Shown: piece by piece, positions 7,855 to 17,452 of the stretch
Layout: every line of letters starts with the position of its first letter
How positions within the stretch are numbered: position 1 is the stretch's first letter
Assembly: GCA_965660815.1 (NCBI GenBank)
Contig: CBFIBG010000080.1
Coordinates: forward strand, 1 to 56,080
Direction: 5' to 3'
DNA from: Glaciecola sp965660815
GTDB lineage: Bacteria > Pseudomonadota > Gammaproteobacteria > Enterobacterales > Alteromonadaceae
Length of the DNA stretch: 56,080 bases
Made by a program: the position numbers and the translations under genes
The notes under the pieces: model-generated
The model's database searches: none
Seen by the model: the letters and a program-made list of their open reading frames with translations, nothing else
Told to the model about the DNA's origin: nothing

Positions 7855-10581
7855 ATGGGAAAATCACTAGTAATAGTAGAATCTCCAGCCAAAGCTAAAA
7901 CGATAAATAAATATTTAGGCAAAGATTTTATTGTCAAATCCAGTGTCGGTCACGTAAGAGACTTACCGACTAAGTCGCTTGGTCTCGTTGAGCCTAAAAA
8001 GCCAGCAAAAGAACTCAATACTTACAGTGACAATGAAAAGTCACAATACTTAAAAGAGTACGAGTATAGAAAGCTGGTTGACCGAATGGGCGTGGACCCT
8101 CAACAGAATTGGCATGCGCATTATCAAATATTGCAAGGCAAAGAAAAGGTCGTCAATGAACTAAAGAAATTGGCAAAGCAAGCCGACACTATCTATCTTG
8201 CAACCGACCTTGACCGCGAGGGAGAAGCCATCGCGTGGCACTTGCAAGAGTTGCTTAACGCAAAAGGCAAAGAATTTCAGCGTGTAGTATTCAACGAAAT
8301 CACAAAATCTGCTGTTCAAGAAGCCTTTTCACACCCAAGCAATGTGAATATTAATAGAGTAAACGCTCAACAAGCTCGTCGCTTTCTAGATAGAGTGGTT
8401 GGCTTTATGTTGTCGCCTTTATTGTGGAAAAAAGTGGCAAGAGGGTTATCTGCAGGAAGAGTACAATCGGTCGCTGTGCGTCTTGTAGTAGAAAGAGAAA
8501 GAGAGATAAAATCATTCGTTCCCGAAGAGTTTTGGGACATTCACGCAGACCTTACCACAGAGGGTAGCAAGCAAAGCAATGAACTTAGAATGCTGGTCAC
8601 AAAAAAAGACGACCAAGCATTTAAACCTGTTAACGAAGAGCAAGCGAATAAAGCGGTTTCAGACCTTGAAAACGCCGAATTTAAAGTTGCAAGTACGGAG
8701 TCTAAGCCAACTCAAAGCAAACCATCTGCACCGTTTATTACTTCTACATTGCAGCAAGCTGCAAGCACTCGCCTTGGTTTCGGCGTTAAAAAAACCATGA
8801 CAATGGCGCAAAGATTATACGAGGCGGGACATATAACTTACATGAGAACCGATTCAACTAATTTGTCTAGCGAAGCAGTTGAAGCTTGTCGGCATTTTAT
8901 TGAAAATGAGTTTGGTTCTAACTACTTGCCCGCAAAGCCTATTCGCTATGGCAGTAAAGAAGGCGCACAAGAAGCACACGAAGCGATAAGACCGTCGAAT
9001 GTGAATGTTAAGGGTGCAAGCTTAAGTGATATGGAAAGAGACGCTCAGAGACTCTATGAGCTTATTTGGCGACAATTTTTAGCATGTCAAATGACTAATG
9101 CAAAATATAACGCCACAAATATCAAAGTTCACGCCAATGGATACGAATTAATTACCAAAGGACGCGTCTTGGTGTTTGATGGCTGGACGAAAGTGCTTAA
9201 TCAAATTAAAAAGAAAAACGATGCGGTGGCAGAGTTGCCCAATCTTAAAGTAGGACAGCCCCTTACTTGCAAAGCTTTGGATCCAAAACAGCATTTCACT
9301 AAGCCCGTCGCCAGATTTAATGAGGCCTCGTTGGTTAAAGAGTTGGAGAAGCGAGGAATAGGGCGGCCATCAACTTATGCAAGTATCATCTCTACTATAC
9401 AGGATAGAGGCTACGTCAAGCTTGAGAATAAACGATTTTATGCAGAGAAAATGGGTGAGATTGTCAACGACAGGCTTGTCGATAATTTTGCCGATTTAAT
9501 TAATTACGATTTCACTGCGAATATGGAGCAAAGTCTTGATGATATTGCTCAAGGCGATCTTTCTTGGAAAGAAGTGTTAGACCGATTTTATGCGGAATTT
9601 TCACAGAAATTGTCAACCGCGGAAAAAGATGTCGATGACGGGGGCATGTTGCCTAATCAGGCTGTGCCAGTTGATATTGAATGCACCACCTGTCAGCGTC
9701 ATATGAATTTACGGACAGCCTCTACCGGCGTATTTTTGGGATGTTCAGGTTACTCATTGCCTCCGAAAGAGCGCTGTACAACGACCATGAATTTAATTCC
9801 TGGCGAGGAAGTCGTAAAAGTAGACGATGAGGAAGAACTCGAAACAGAAGCATTGAGATCCAAGAAACGATGCCCTGTCTGTGAAACGGCGATGGACAGT
9901 TACTTGGTAGATGAAAATCGCAAGTTACATATATGTGGTAATGCGCCAGCCTGTATGGGGTATGAAATTGAAAAAGGAACTTTTAAGCTTAAAGGATACG
10001 ACGGCCCAGTTATTGAGTGTGATAAATGCCATAGCGATATGGAGTTGAAAAACGGGCGTTTTGGAAAATATTTTGGTTGCACGAATGAGCAATGTAAAAA
10101 TACCCGTAAGCTACTAAAAAATGGGGAGGTCGCGCCACCTAAGGAAGATCCAGTATTTTTACCAGAGTTGCCTTGCCAGAATTCTGATGCCCATTTTGTG
10201 TTAAGGGATGGCGCTTCTGGCATTTTCTTAGCAGCGTCTAATTTCCCTAAATCACGTGAAACTAGAGCGCCACTCGTGTCCGAGTTGGCAAGATTTAGAG
10301 ATCGTATTTCTCCTAAGTTTTATTATTTGGCAGATGCGCCTCAAAAAGATCCTGATAATAATCCGACAATTGTGAGATATAGCAGAAAGACTAAGCAACA
10401 ATATGTCATGTCAGAAAATGCAGATAAAAAAGCAACAGGTTGGTCTGCTTGGTATCAAAATGGCAAGTGGGTCGCGGATGACAAACGCAAAAAGCCTGCG
10501 GCTAAGAAGTCTGGCACGACAAAAAAAACCAGAGCGACAAAAAAAACAGGCACAACGACGAAATCCAGCACAAAGAAATAA
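7855..10581 (+). CDS. topA: DNA topoisomerase I (type IA)
   Basis: A 908-aa enzyme that relaxes negative supercoils. The order is the TOPRIM domain (SLVIVESPAKAKTI at residues 4-17 and DLDREGEAIAWH), then the catalytic core with the active-site tyrosine in ITYMRTDSTN (Tyr329; E. coli Tyr319). Three C-terminal four-cysteine zinc ribbons follow (CTTCQRH..., CPVCETAM..., CDKCHSDM...CTNEQC), then a topA C-terminal repeat. The tail is Lys/Thr-rich (KKPAAKKSGTTKKTRATKK), as expected for non-specific DNA or RNA polymerase contact. AAAGG lies upstream of the ATG at a longish spacing. It is divergent from astB and convergent with rne. Confidence 0.97.
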   Translation: MGKSLVIVESPAKAKTINKYLGKDFIVKSSVGHVRDLPTKSLGLVEPKKPAKELNTYSDNEKSQYLKEYEYRKLVDRMGVDPQQNWHAHYQILQGKEKVVNELKKLAKQADTIYLATDLDREGEAIAWHLQELLNAKGKEFQRVVFNEITKSAVQEAFSHPSNVNINRVNAQQARRFLDRVVGFMLSPLLWKKVARGLSAGRVQSVAVRLVVEREREIKSFVPEEFWDIHADLTTEGSKQSNELRMLVTKKDDQAFKPVNEEQANKAVSDLENAEFKVASTESKPTQSKPSAPFITSTLQQAASTRLGFGVKKTMTMAQRLYEAGHITYMRTDSTNLSSEAVEACRHFIENEFGSNYLPAKPIRYGSKEGAQEAHEAIRPSNVNVKGASLSDMERDAQRLYELIWRQFLACQMTNAKYNATNIKVHANGYELITKGRVLVFDGWTKVLNQIKKKNDAVAELPNLKVGQPLTCKALDPKQHFTKPVARFNEASLVKELEKRGIGRPSTYASIISTIQDRGYVKLENKRFYAEKMGEIVNDRLVDNFADLINYDFTANMEQSLDDIAQGDLSWKEVLDRFYAEFSQKLSTAEKDVDDGGMLPNQAVPVDIECTTCQRHMNLRTASTGVFLGCSGYSLPPKERCTTTMNLIPGEEVVKVDDEEELETEALRSKKRCPVCETAMDSYLVDENRKLHICGNAPACMGYEIEKGTFKLKGYDGPVIECDKCHSDMELKNGRFGKYFGCTNEQCKNTRKLLKNGEVAPPKEDPVFLPELPCQNSDAHFVLRDGASGIFLAASNFPKSRETRAPLVSELARFRDRISPKFYYLADAPQKDPDNNPTIVRYSRKTKQQYVMSENADKKATGWSAWYQNGKWVADDKRKKPAAKKSGTTKKTRATKKTGTTTKSSTKK

Positions 10582-10663
10582 AATGCTAAATAACCTTACA
10601 TGCCAACGATTATTTAGCCCTTTTGTAATGATCTAGCGCATATTTCAAAACGCTTAACATAAA

Positions 10664-10692
10664 AAAAGGCCCTTATATTCTAAGGGCCTTTT
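10664..10692. terminator. Bidirectional rho-independent terminator between topA and rne
   Basis: A perfect 12-bp stem AAAAGGCCCTTA / TAAGGGCCTTTT with a 5-nt loop, flanked by A and T runs. It sits between the convergent 3' ends of topA and rne and is usable in both directions. Confidence 0.93.
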
Positions 10693-10713
10693 GAATTTCT
10701 AACCATTAACGGT

Positions 10714-13700
10714 TTATTCAGTTTCGCTTATTTGCTCAGGCTTTGTGGCGGGAGCACTTGAAGTTTCAGACGCTTTGGACATGGTCGCCATCTTCTGTGA
10801 ACTCACATATTTTGACCTTTTCGCATCATCCATCGCTTGAGTGGCGATTTCCAAATCTTGAATATCAAGCTGGAGAGGGTTTGCCGTTGGAGCAGAAGTA
10901 AATTTCATTGGCTGGTACACCATCACTTCTTCAGCATCTTCTTTCAACGAAGCAGACGTCTCGAGTTCTGAAGCTTTTTCTCTGACTTGCGCACTGGCAT
11001 CGTCTGCTTTTTCGTCTATTTCATTGCTTGTTTCAACATCATTTGCTTTAGCAGATGCGTCATTATTTTGAGATCCACTATCAGTCGCTGGCAGTTCTTC
11101 TTCGGAAGCAGTAGCCACTTTTGACTCTGTCTCATTGTTACTGTGCTCATCATCAACGTCTATCTTTTCATTTTCAGTTAACAATAATTCGTCTTGCACT
11201 GGTTCCGATTCTTCTGACTGCTTGACATCAGCATCGTTGGCATCTTCCACTGGTTTCTCAACAGCCTCGACTTTCTCACTGGCAGTTGCTTCAGTATTGA
11301 TGGCATCCTTAGTATTGTCCGTTGCCTGCTCATTACCTACTCCAGTTTGCTCTTCTGGAGATGTTTGCAAATCTTTTTGCTTAGACAGTTCTGCATCAAA
11401 CATCAACTCTACCTGTTTTGCTTCGCTTGATTCAGTTGTTTTGCGTTTTTGACCAGAAGATCGGACATGCCTAGCGCTGCGTCTTCCCCTGCCTTTAGCC
11501 TTAGCAGATTGGTCTGAGGGTTCTGCTTCTTTGTCGCGATTGCTTTGATCATCTTCACTGGCCGACTTTAACGATTGCTCAGAAGGCTTTTGGGCTGAAT
11601 CCGCATCGGTTGCCTCTACTTTATCCTGCCCGGTAAGCGGCGAGCCAGTATCTGTTCTACCTTTTACGTCTTGTTCTTGTAGGGTAGCAGACTCTATTTT
11701 CTTAGGATCCAATGTGGCTGAAGCAACTTCAGATCGCTTCGGTTCAACAGGTGTTGACGAGTCAATACTTGTTTTATTTTCAGTTGATGCTGACTCATTA
11801 CTCGCGACTACTGGGCTGATATTTTCGTCATCAGTTACTCTGACACTTGGTCTATCTGGCCGTCTCTCACGTCTTTCTTGAGGCTTTTTGCGAGCTTGTC
11901 TAGGCGGCTTTTCACGTTTCTCAGCTTTATTATTGCTGGTGTTACTTGCTTGATGCGCTTTTGGCTGCTTGGTCTCTTGAGCATTTTTGTCGTTGGGAGA
12001 TTGCACATCGCGTTCGGCAACATTTTTTGATGGCTGTTTTTTATTGGACGGTCGTCTGTCATCATTACGATGACGCTTATTTTGACGATTTCTGTTTCTA
12101 TCGTCGCGTTGGCCATTTCGATTTTGTCTACGCTTATTTTGATGCGGCTGTTTTTTGTGTTGTGTCTTTTCTTCTTCAACCGGTGTTTCGGGAGTAGCAA
12201 ATAATCCGCTTATGAATTTACCAATTTTGGTCAACAACCCTGGAGTTGTTTTTTCAGTGACAGGTGCGAGGGCAGGAGGTGCTTGGTTTGGCGCTTTCAT
12301 ACCTTGCAACATTGGCTCTTCGCGCTTAACCGTTTTATTCGCTGCGGTTTCTGTTGTTGAATCTTGGTCTGAAATAAGTTCAACCGCATGACTCATATCA
12401 TTAGAAACGTCGCCTGACTTGCGTCGCAAGATTTGGAATTTTGGTGTGTCTAAGTTCGGATTTGGGATAAGCACCAAATTGACTTTGTGGCGTTTTTCTA
12501 AGGTCTGAATGCTGCTGCGTTTTTCATTTAAAAGATACGTAGCAACCGCCACTGGAAGTTGTGCTTCTATTTGACCAGTATTATCTTTAATACACTCTTC
12601 TTCGATGATCCTTAACACCGATAATGCTAAAGATTCAACGCCCCGGATAGTTCCGTGGCCATCACATCGCGGACAAACATGATGTGCTGATTCGCCTAAA
12701 GATGGGCGAAGTCGTTGGCGGGACATTTCGAGCAGACCAAAGCGGGAAATTTTGCTGAGTTGAATTCGAGCACGGTCCGACCGAACAGCGTCTTTCATGC
12801 GGTTTTCTACTTCGCGTTGATGTTTCACTGGTGTCATATCAATAAAATCGATTACCACCAATCCGCCAAGGTCTCTCAATCTAAGCTGCCTAGCAATTTC
12901 GTCAGCGGCCTCTAAATTCGTATTATAGGCGGTTTCTTCGATATCACCGCCCTTAGTTGCTCTTGCGCTGTTTATATCGATAGAGGTAAGTGCTTCAGTT
13001 GGATCGATTACAATAGAGCCACCTGAAGGCAGTCTTACTTCTCTTTGAAATGCAGATTCTATTTGAGATTCTATTTGATAATGCGAAAATAGAGGGACTT
13101 CGCCAGTATATTGTTTTACACGGCTAACAAAGTCCGGCCTCACCAGTTCTATGTGTTGCAATGCTTTGGAGTAAATTTCTTTGTCGTCTATTAATATTTC
13201 GCCAACATCACGGCGTAAATAGTCACGAATTGCTCTGACAATTACATTACTTTCTTGATGTATCAAAAATGGCGCAGGTTTGCTATTGGCAGCATTTGTT
13301 ATTGCTTCCCAATGGTGCACCAGTACACCTAGGTCCCATTTCAACTCTTCAGGTGATTTGCCAACGCCAGCGGTTCTTACTATTAAACCCATACCGTCTG
13401 GTAACTCGAGCTCGCTCAGGGCTGCTTTGAGTTCAGTCCTTTCGTCGCCTTCTATTCTTCTTGAAATACCACCTGCTCTAGGGTTGTTGGGCATTAACAC
13501 TAAGTAGCTGCCGGCAAGCGATATAAAAGTGGTCAACGCGGCGCCTTTCTGGCCGCGCTCTTCTTTATCGATTTGAACAATGACTTCAGTACCTTCAGAG
13601 ATGACTTCTTTAATACTTGGGCGGCCATCGTATCGATAGTTCTTGGGAAAGTAAGTTTTAGCAATTTCTTTGAGGGGTAAGAATCCGTGCCGGTCAGCAC

Positions 13701-13881
13701 CGTAGTCAACAAATGCAGCTTCTAGGCTGGGTTCGACGCGAGTAATTGTTCCTTTGTAAATATTCGCTTTTTTTTGTTCATGCCCCGGACTTTCAATATC
13801 GAGGTCGTATAATTTTTGGCCATCTACTAGTGCCACGCGAAGTTCTTCTTGTTGCGTGGCGTTAATTAGCATTCTTTTCAT
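10714..13881 (-). CDS. rne: Ribonuclease E
   Basis: A 1055-aa endoribonuclease, core of the RNA degradosome. It acts in mRNA decay and in rRNA and tRNA processing. The N-terminus MKRMLINATQQEELRVALVDG is characteristic. An S1 RNA-binding domain follows (about residues 35-125), then the 5'-sensor region and the DNase I-like catalytic part with acidic residues in SIDINSARATKG and VVIDFIDM. The zinc-link CPRCDGHG joins dimers. From about residue 520 the protein is a long low-complexity tail, first Arg/Lys/Asn-rich (RNA-binding arginine-rich segments) then Glu/Asp/Ser-rich, as in the degradosome scaffold. The gene has a long 5' region, consistent with leader-mediated autoregulation known in enterobacteria. 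Confidence 0.97.
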   Translation of the reverse strand: MKRMLINATQQEELRVALVDGQKLYDLDIESPGHEQKKANIYKGTITRVEPSLEAAFVDYGADRHGFLPLKEIAKTYFPKNYRYDGRPSIKEVISEGTEVIVQIDKEERGQKGAALTTFISLAGSYLVLMPNNPRAGGISRRIEGDERTELKAALSELELPDGMGLIVRTAGVGKSPEELKWDLGVLVHHWEAITNAANSKPAPFLIHQESNVIVRAIRDYLRRDVGEILIDDKEIYSKALQHIELVRPDFVSRVKQYTGEVPLFSHYQIESQIESAFQREVRLPSGGSIVIDPTEALTSIDINSARATKGGDIEETAYNTNLEAADEIARQLRLRDLGGLVVIDFIDMTPVKHQREVENRMKDAVRSDRARIQLSKISRFGLLEMSRQRLRPSLGESAHHVCPRCDGHGTIRGVESLALSVLRIIEEECIKDNTGQIEAQLPVAVATYLLNEKRSSIQTLEKRHKVNLVLIPNPNLDTPKFQILRRKSGDVSNDMSHAVELISDQDSTTETAANKTVKREEPMLQGMKAPNQAPPALAPVTEKTTPGLLTKIGKFISGLFATPETPVEEEKTQHKKQPHQNKRRQNRNGQRDDRNRNRQNKRHRNDDRRPSNKKQPSKNVAERDVQSPNDKNAQETKQPKAHQASNTSNNKAEKREKPPRQARKKPQERRERRPDRPSVRVTDDENISPVVASNESASTENKTSIDSSTPVEPKRSEVASATLDPKKIESATLQEQDVKGRTDTGSPLTGQDKVEATDADSAQKPSEQSLKSASEDDQSNRDKEAEPSDQSAKAKGRGRRSARHVRSSGQKRKTTESSEAKQVELMFDAELSKQKDLQTSPEEQTGVGNEQATDNTKDAINTEATASEKVEAVEKPVEDANDADVKQSEESEPVQDELLLTENEKIDVDDEHSNNETESKVATASEEELPATDSGSQNNDASAKANDVETSNEIDEKADDASAQVREKASELETSASLKEDAEEVMVYQPMKFTSAPTANPLQLDIQDLEIATQAMDDAKRSKYVSSQKMATMSKASETSSAPATKPEQISETE

Positions 13882-14889
13882 ATTTGTACACTCTGCATAT
13901 AGCAGACGTTCAATGTAACTATGGCGACAGCGCTCTGGCTGTCTTTGAAGGTAAACAACAACTGCATGAGGTTTTGAGCTAGAACGACCATTGTCGTATC
14001 GCAGTATTTGTAAAACTGATTGAAACTTACCTTAGCCATGTAGTCGGCCGTGTCTATCAACCAAGCTTTATTTATTTGAAACTATTAAACTGCCACTGTA
14101 ACGTCTGTTAATGTGCTCGAAAGTCCCTAATGTTACTGCGCTTATTCAAGTGGAGTTGTTTAATTTAATTGCTGTAAAACACTGGGTGTTTTAGGTAAAA
14201 AAACTATACAACTAAAGTTACTTTTTATGCCTACTTTCAGTCGTTTCGAGTCGATAAACTCATGTAATCGTTATTGTGAAAATCTTAAAGCCTGCGAGGA
14301 ACTTCCAACGCAAGCGTTACGTTCTTTTTAACATTTCTCAAAATTATGTATTGTTGTTTGTCTTCTTTCTTTAATCTTTTAAGTTATCACCTAATGTTTT
14401 TTCATCAAGTGTTGCCACATTTAGCATTTAGGTCTGCAAATTACCAAAAAGCGATTTTATTGACGTTGGTCATTAAAATCACCATAAATTCATTTAAATT
14501 GTTAATCTATTTGTTTTTACATATTCAATCGAGACACCGACACATTCAGTGCCACAGCATTTAAGATGAATGATGCTTCTTATCAATCGTCAAATCTTTT
14601 ATAATGATACACTTCGAAAAAGCATCGCAAAAACAAACTCAGTGTTAAGCATTACATTTAAAGCAAGCTTCACGCCAGTTTAGGAAATTTTAAATTCGAA
14701 AAGTACTGACAAGGCTAGTATAACGCTTTAACGCCTGATAGTTTATCGGATTATAGATGCCAAGCATGAGCACTTCTTTTGCTTCATACTCGCCGTCATA
14801 ACCAACGTGATACTATCACAAGTTTGCTAAAGCGCATACTCGTTTATGACTAAATTGTTACATTAATCAAATAATAAGGGCAACTAAAT
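13882..14889. other. Long non-coding region between rne and rluC
   Basis: About 1 kb with no convincing gene. The rne-proximal part must hold the rne promoter and leader. A stem GACAGC / GCTGTC with a 6-nt loop lies at 13926-13943, about 45 nt before the rne start. A compound hairpin followed by T5 lies at 14299-14329. A TATAAT at 14600-14605 on the + strand has only a weak -35 (TTCTTA, 17-nt spacing) and could serve rluC. Reading frames here (13878-14060 minus, 14346-14564 plus) look like chance: no ribosome site, no recognisable protein. Confidence 0.6.
14299..14329 (+). terminator. Possible terminator or attenuator hairpin in the rne-rluC region
   Basis: AACGC / GCGTT closes on a 2-nt AA loop. 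An outer GAAC / GTTC pair encloses it across a small internal loop, and TTTTT follows directly on the + strand. On the minus strand the same stem would fold within a long rne leader if transcription starts upstream of it. Function is not established. Confidence 0.35.
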
Positions 14890-15828
14890 ATGGCAGAACG
14901 GTTTGACAAGGTACAGATAATGTCAATAGAAAATGACCAAGATGCCCAAAGAATAGACAATTTCCTCATACGAATTTTAAAAGGGGTTCCAAAAAGCAAG
15001 ATTTATAAAATTTTGCGGAAAGGAGAAGTTAGAGTAAATAAAAAACGAGTAAAACCTACCTATAAAATACAAGTTAATGATCAAGTAAGGATTCCGCCTA
15101 TTAGACTCGAGGAGTCAGATAATTATGTGCCAGATAAAAATAAAATAGAGTTTTTAGAAAAAGCCGTTATCTATGAAGATGACCGCTTACTTATTGTTAA
15201 TAAACCATCTGGAATTGCTGTACATGGCGGCAGCGGTCTAAATTATGGTTTGATAGAAGGTTTACGTAGCTTACGCCCCAACGCGCCATTCTTAGAACTG
15301 GTTCACAGGTTGGACAGGGATACGTCTGGTTGTATATTAATCGCTAAAAAGCGCTCCGCACTGCGGCATTTGCATGAACAGCTAAGAAATAATCTAATGC
15401 ATAAGCACTACCACGCCTTGGTAAAAGGCACGTGGCCGAAAAGACAACAAAAGGTAAAAGTAAGTTTACGTAAAAATCAATTACAAAGTGGCGAGAGAAT
15501 GGTATTTGCGGACGACTCCGGCAAAGAGAGTGAAACTCGATTTAAGGTGCTTGAGAATTATTCATTTGCAACACTAGTGGAAGCTAAACCCATTACTGGA
15601 AGAACCCACCAAATTCGAGTCCACTGTCAATTCGTCAATAATAATATCGCCAATGACAGTAAGTATGGTGATTTAGAATTTGACAAGAAAATCAAATCTC
15701 TTGGATGCAAACGGTTGTTTTTACACGCGCAAAAAATCTCATTTATTCACCCTAAAACAGAAGAACAGGTCAGTTTTGAGGCTCCGTACGATAAGTCTCT
15801 CACCCATTTACTTGATCAACTTAGATAA
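14890..15828 (+). CDS. rluC: 23S rRNA pseudouridine synthase RluC
   Basis: A 312-aa enzyme that makes pseudouridines at 23S rRNA positions 955, 2504 and 2580 (E. coli numbering). An S4 RNA-binding domain occupies roughly residues 18-80 (QRIDNFLIRILKGVPKSKIYKILRKGEVRVNKKRV). The catalytic RluA-type domain holds the signature HRLDRDTSGCILIAKKRSALRHLHEQ with its catalytic aspartate, and the later GRTHQIRVH motif. The divergent rne-rluC arrangement and the N-terminal S4 domain favour RluC over RluD or RluA. TAAGGGCAA precedes the ATG as a ribosome site. Confidence 0.94.
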   Translation: MAERFDKVQIMSIENDQDAQRIDNFLIRILKGVPKSKIYKILRKGEVRVNKKRVKPTYKIQVNDQVRIPPIRLEESDNYVPDKNKIEFLEKAVIYEDDRLLIVNKPSGIAVHGGSGLNYGLIEGLRSLRPNAPFLELVHRLDRDTSGCILIAKKRSALRHLHEQLRNNLMHKHYHALVKGTWPKRQQKVKVSLRKNQLQSGERMVFADDSGKESETRFKVLENYSFATLVEAKPITGRTHQIRVHCQFVNNNIANDSKYGDLEFDKKIKSLGCKRLFLHAQKISFIHPKTEEQVSFEAPYDKSLTHLLDQLR

Positions 15829-16117
15829 ATAATATACGTCATGTTAAATAAGTAAATCCGGTGACTTTGAACATTCTTTCGTTTTTTTAAACTTTCTGTG
15901 ACAGGGATCGACTCAATGGCAATATTTTGAAGAGCAGTGAATAGCGTTATTAGAAATATACATGAGCCTTAGGTTTTAACCACAAAGTCTAGGGATCGCA
16001 GAGGCCAACAAATCACAAAAGTGTCACATATTAATCGTAAAAATCATTCCGTGATATTATATAGTAGTGGGTTTTCAAGACTGTGTATCAATTAATTACT
16101 AAAGGTGTTGCTAATAA

Positions 16118-16786
16118 ATGAGTAATTTTTTACAAAATGCAAGTTTACAAGATGTCACCCATATAATTTTTGACTGGGATGGCACATTAATGGACTCTGC
16201 GGCTAAAATAGTGTCTTGTATGCAGCAAGCAGCTGTTCTTTCAGATTTACCTGTACCAACAAAAGAACAAGTAGAACACATCATTGGAATAAGCCTAGTG
16301 CCAGCAATACAACAACTGTTTAGTATCTCACTAGAGAAAGCAACGCAAGTCAGTTTGCATTATAAAGAAGTGTTTTTAAAAAAAGACACGACGCCCTGCA
16401 CTCTATTTGACAATGCTCATCCCACCTTAGAATACTTGTCGTCCCGCTATGTATTAGGTGTTGCGACAGGGAAAGCTCGCAGAGGGCTTAACAGAGCCTT
16501 TGCAAGCAGCAGCAGTGAGCATTATTTTCAAGCCAGTATATGCGCTGATGAAGCTCAATCCAAACCATCACCAGACATGCTCATTAAACTGTTACAACGA
16601 TGGGACATCAAACCCAATAATGCAATTATGATTGGCGATACAAAATACGATATGCAAATGGCAGAAGCTATTGGCATGCCCCGAATTGGCGTTAATTATG
16701 GCGTTCATGCGGAAGAATTGCTGATCCCGCACGCCCCCGATTTTATAATAAATTCGGTGTCTGATTTACAGACTATCTTCAAATAA
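16118..16786 (+). CDS. HAD-superfamily phosphatase (phosphoglycolate phosphatase-like)
   Basis: A 222-aa HAD subfamily IA hydrolase. Motif I is FDWDGTLMDS (nucleophile and acid/base aspartates). The small cap domain follows, motif II is GVATGKARRGL, motif III is the lysine in QSKPSPDM, and motif IV is MIGDTKYDMQMAEAIG. The end GVNYGVHAEELLIPHAPDFIINSVSDL resembles Gph-like enzymes, which hydrolyse 2-phosphoglycolate or related small phosphates. It follows rluC on the same strand after 289 nt, so it probably has its own promoter. AAAGGTG precedes the ATG. The physiological substrate cannot be read from sequence. Confidence 0.85.
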   Translation: MSNFLQNASLQDVTHIIFDWDGTLMDSAAKIVSCMQQAAVLSDLPVPTKEQVEHIIGISLVPAIQQLFSISLEKATQVSLHYKEVFLKKDTTPCTLFDNAHPTLEYLSSRYVLGVATGKARRGLNRAFASSSSEHYFQASICADEAQSKPSPDMLIKLLQRWDIKPNNAIMIGDTKYDMQMAEAIGMPRIGVNYGVHAEELLIPHAPDFIINSVSDLQTIFK

Positions 16787-16903
16787 TTGACCTGTCGCAA
16801 TTGGATGTAAATTAAGTATTACAGTACAAATTTTATAAGTGGTGACGTAAATAACCAATAACATACAATTTTAGTGTTACATTGGATAAAAAAAAGGATG
16901 GCT

Positions 16904-17452
16904 ATGCTTATTTTACGGCTTAACAAAACTGGAATGCCCCAAACTTGGATCAGTATAGAGGAAGCAGCAAAGTGTTATGTGCAGGAAAAAGTGCTGTTTG
17001 AACTTGGTGAACACAAGAAAGTCCTACGAGGAGGCGTGAATAATTTCGGTCAACAAAGCATTTTAGAGCTATCTTCCATCATCGCATGTGATGGTAAAAT
17101 TACGCAAGACAGCGGGCGAATTTCATTGACTAATCAGTACCTTTTTCGGCGCGATAATTACACTTGTCTCTATTGTGGTGACGTTTTCCATTCAAGCAAA
17201 CTAACCCGAGACCATATTATTCCGCGCTCCAGAGGGGGGAAAAACACTTGGACAAATTCTGCCACCGCTTGCAGGCGATGCAATCACGCCAAAGGAGCTA
17301 AAACCCCTGAAGAAGCGGGTTTAAAGCTCATAGCCGTGCCCTTTGTTCCTAATGTATATGAGCGGTTTTATCTCATGAATAGAAAAATTCTTGCAGACCA
17401 AACAGAGTTTCTAAGCGCTCATTTTTCTAAGTCACAGTCATGGCTCTGCTGA
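16904..17452 (+). CDS. HNH endonuclease family protein
   Basis: A 182-aa protein. The C-terminal half has a zinc-binding HNH fold: CLYCGDVF, then LTRDHIIPRSRGGKNTWTNSATACRRCNHAKG, with both CxxC pairs, the DH catalytic dyad and the N...H residues. The N-terminal ~90 residues (MLILRLNKTGMPQTWISIEEAAKCYV) form a conserved extension of stand-alone gammaproteobacterial HNH proteins. Start: GTG at 16874 and ATG at 16898 are in frame, but AAAAAGG ends 6 nt before the ATG at 16904. The role is unknown; it is not inside an intron or another gene, so a homing nuclease is unlikely. The 3' end overlaps the convergent gene by 34 nt. Confidence 0.8.
   Translation: MLILRLNKTGMPQTWISIEEAAKCYVQEKVLFELGEHKKVLRGGVNNFGQQSILELSSIIACDGKITQDSGRISLTNQYLFRRDNYTCLYCGDVFHSSKLTRDHIIPRSRGGKNTWTNSATACRRCNHAKGAKTPEEAGLKLIAVPFVPNVYERFYLMNRKILADQTEFLSAHFSKSQSWLC

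Noticed and set aside
13878..14060. 60-aa frame whose stop overlaps the rne start (possible leader peptide)
   Set aside because: It needs a TTG start, has no ribosome site and an unremarkable composition; the ATGA overlap can be chance.
14346..14564. 72-aa hydrophobic frame in the rne-rluC region
   Set aside because: AT-rich stretches give Phe/Leu-rich frames by chance; no ribosome site and no family resemblance.
14600..14605. TATAAT as a definite rluC promoter
   Set aside because: The -10 is perfect but the -35 at correct spacing (TTCTTA) is poor and the leader would be about 280 nt in very AT-rich DNA, so it is mentioned only as a possibility.
16904..17452. HNH gene as a homing endonuclease or mobile element
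   Set aside because: No intron, intein, repeat or interrupted gene surrounds it; the protein resembles stand-alone chromosomal HNH proteins.
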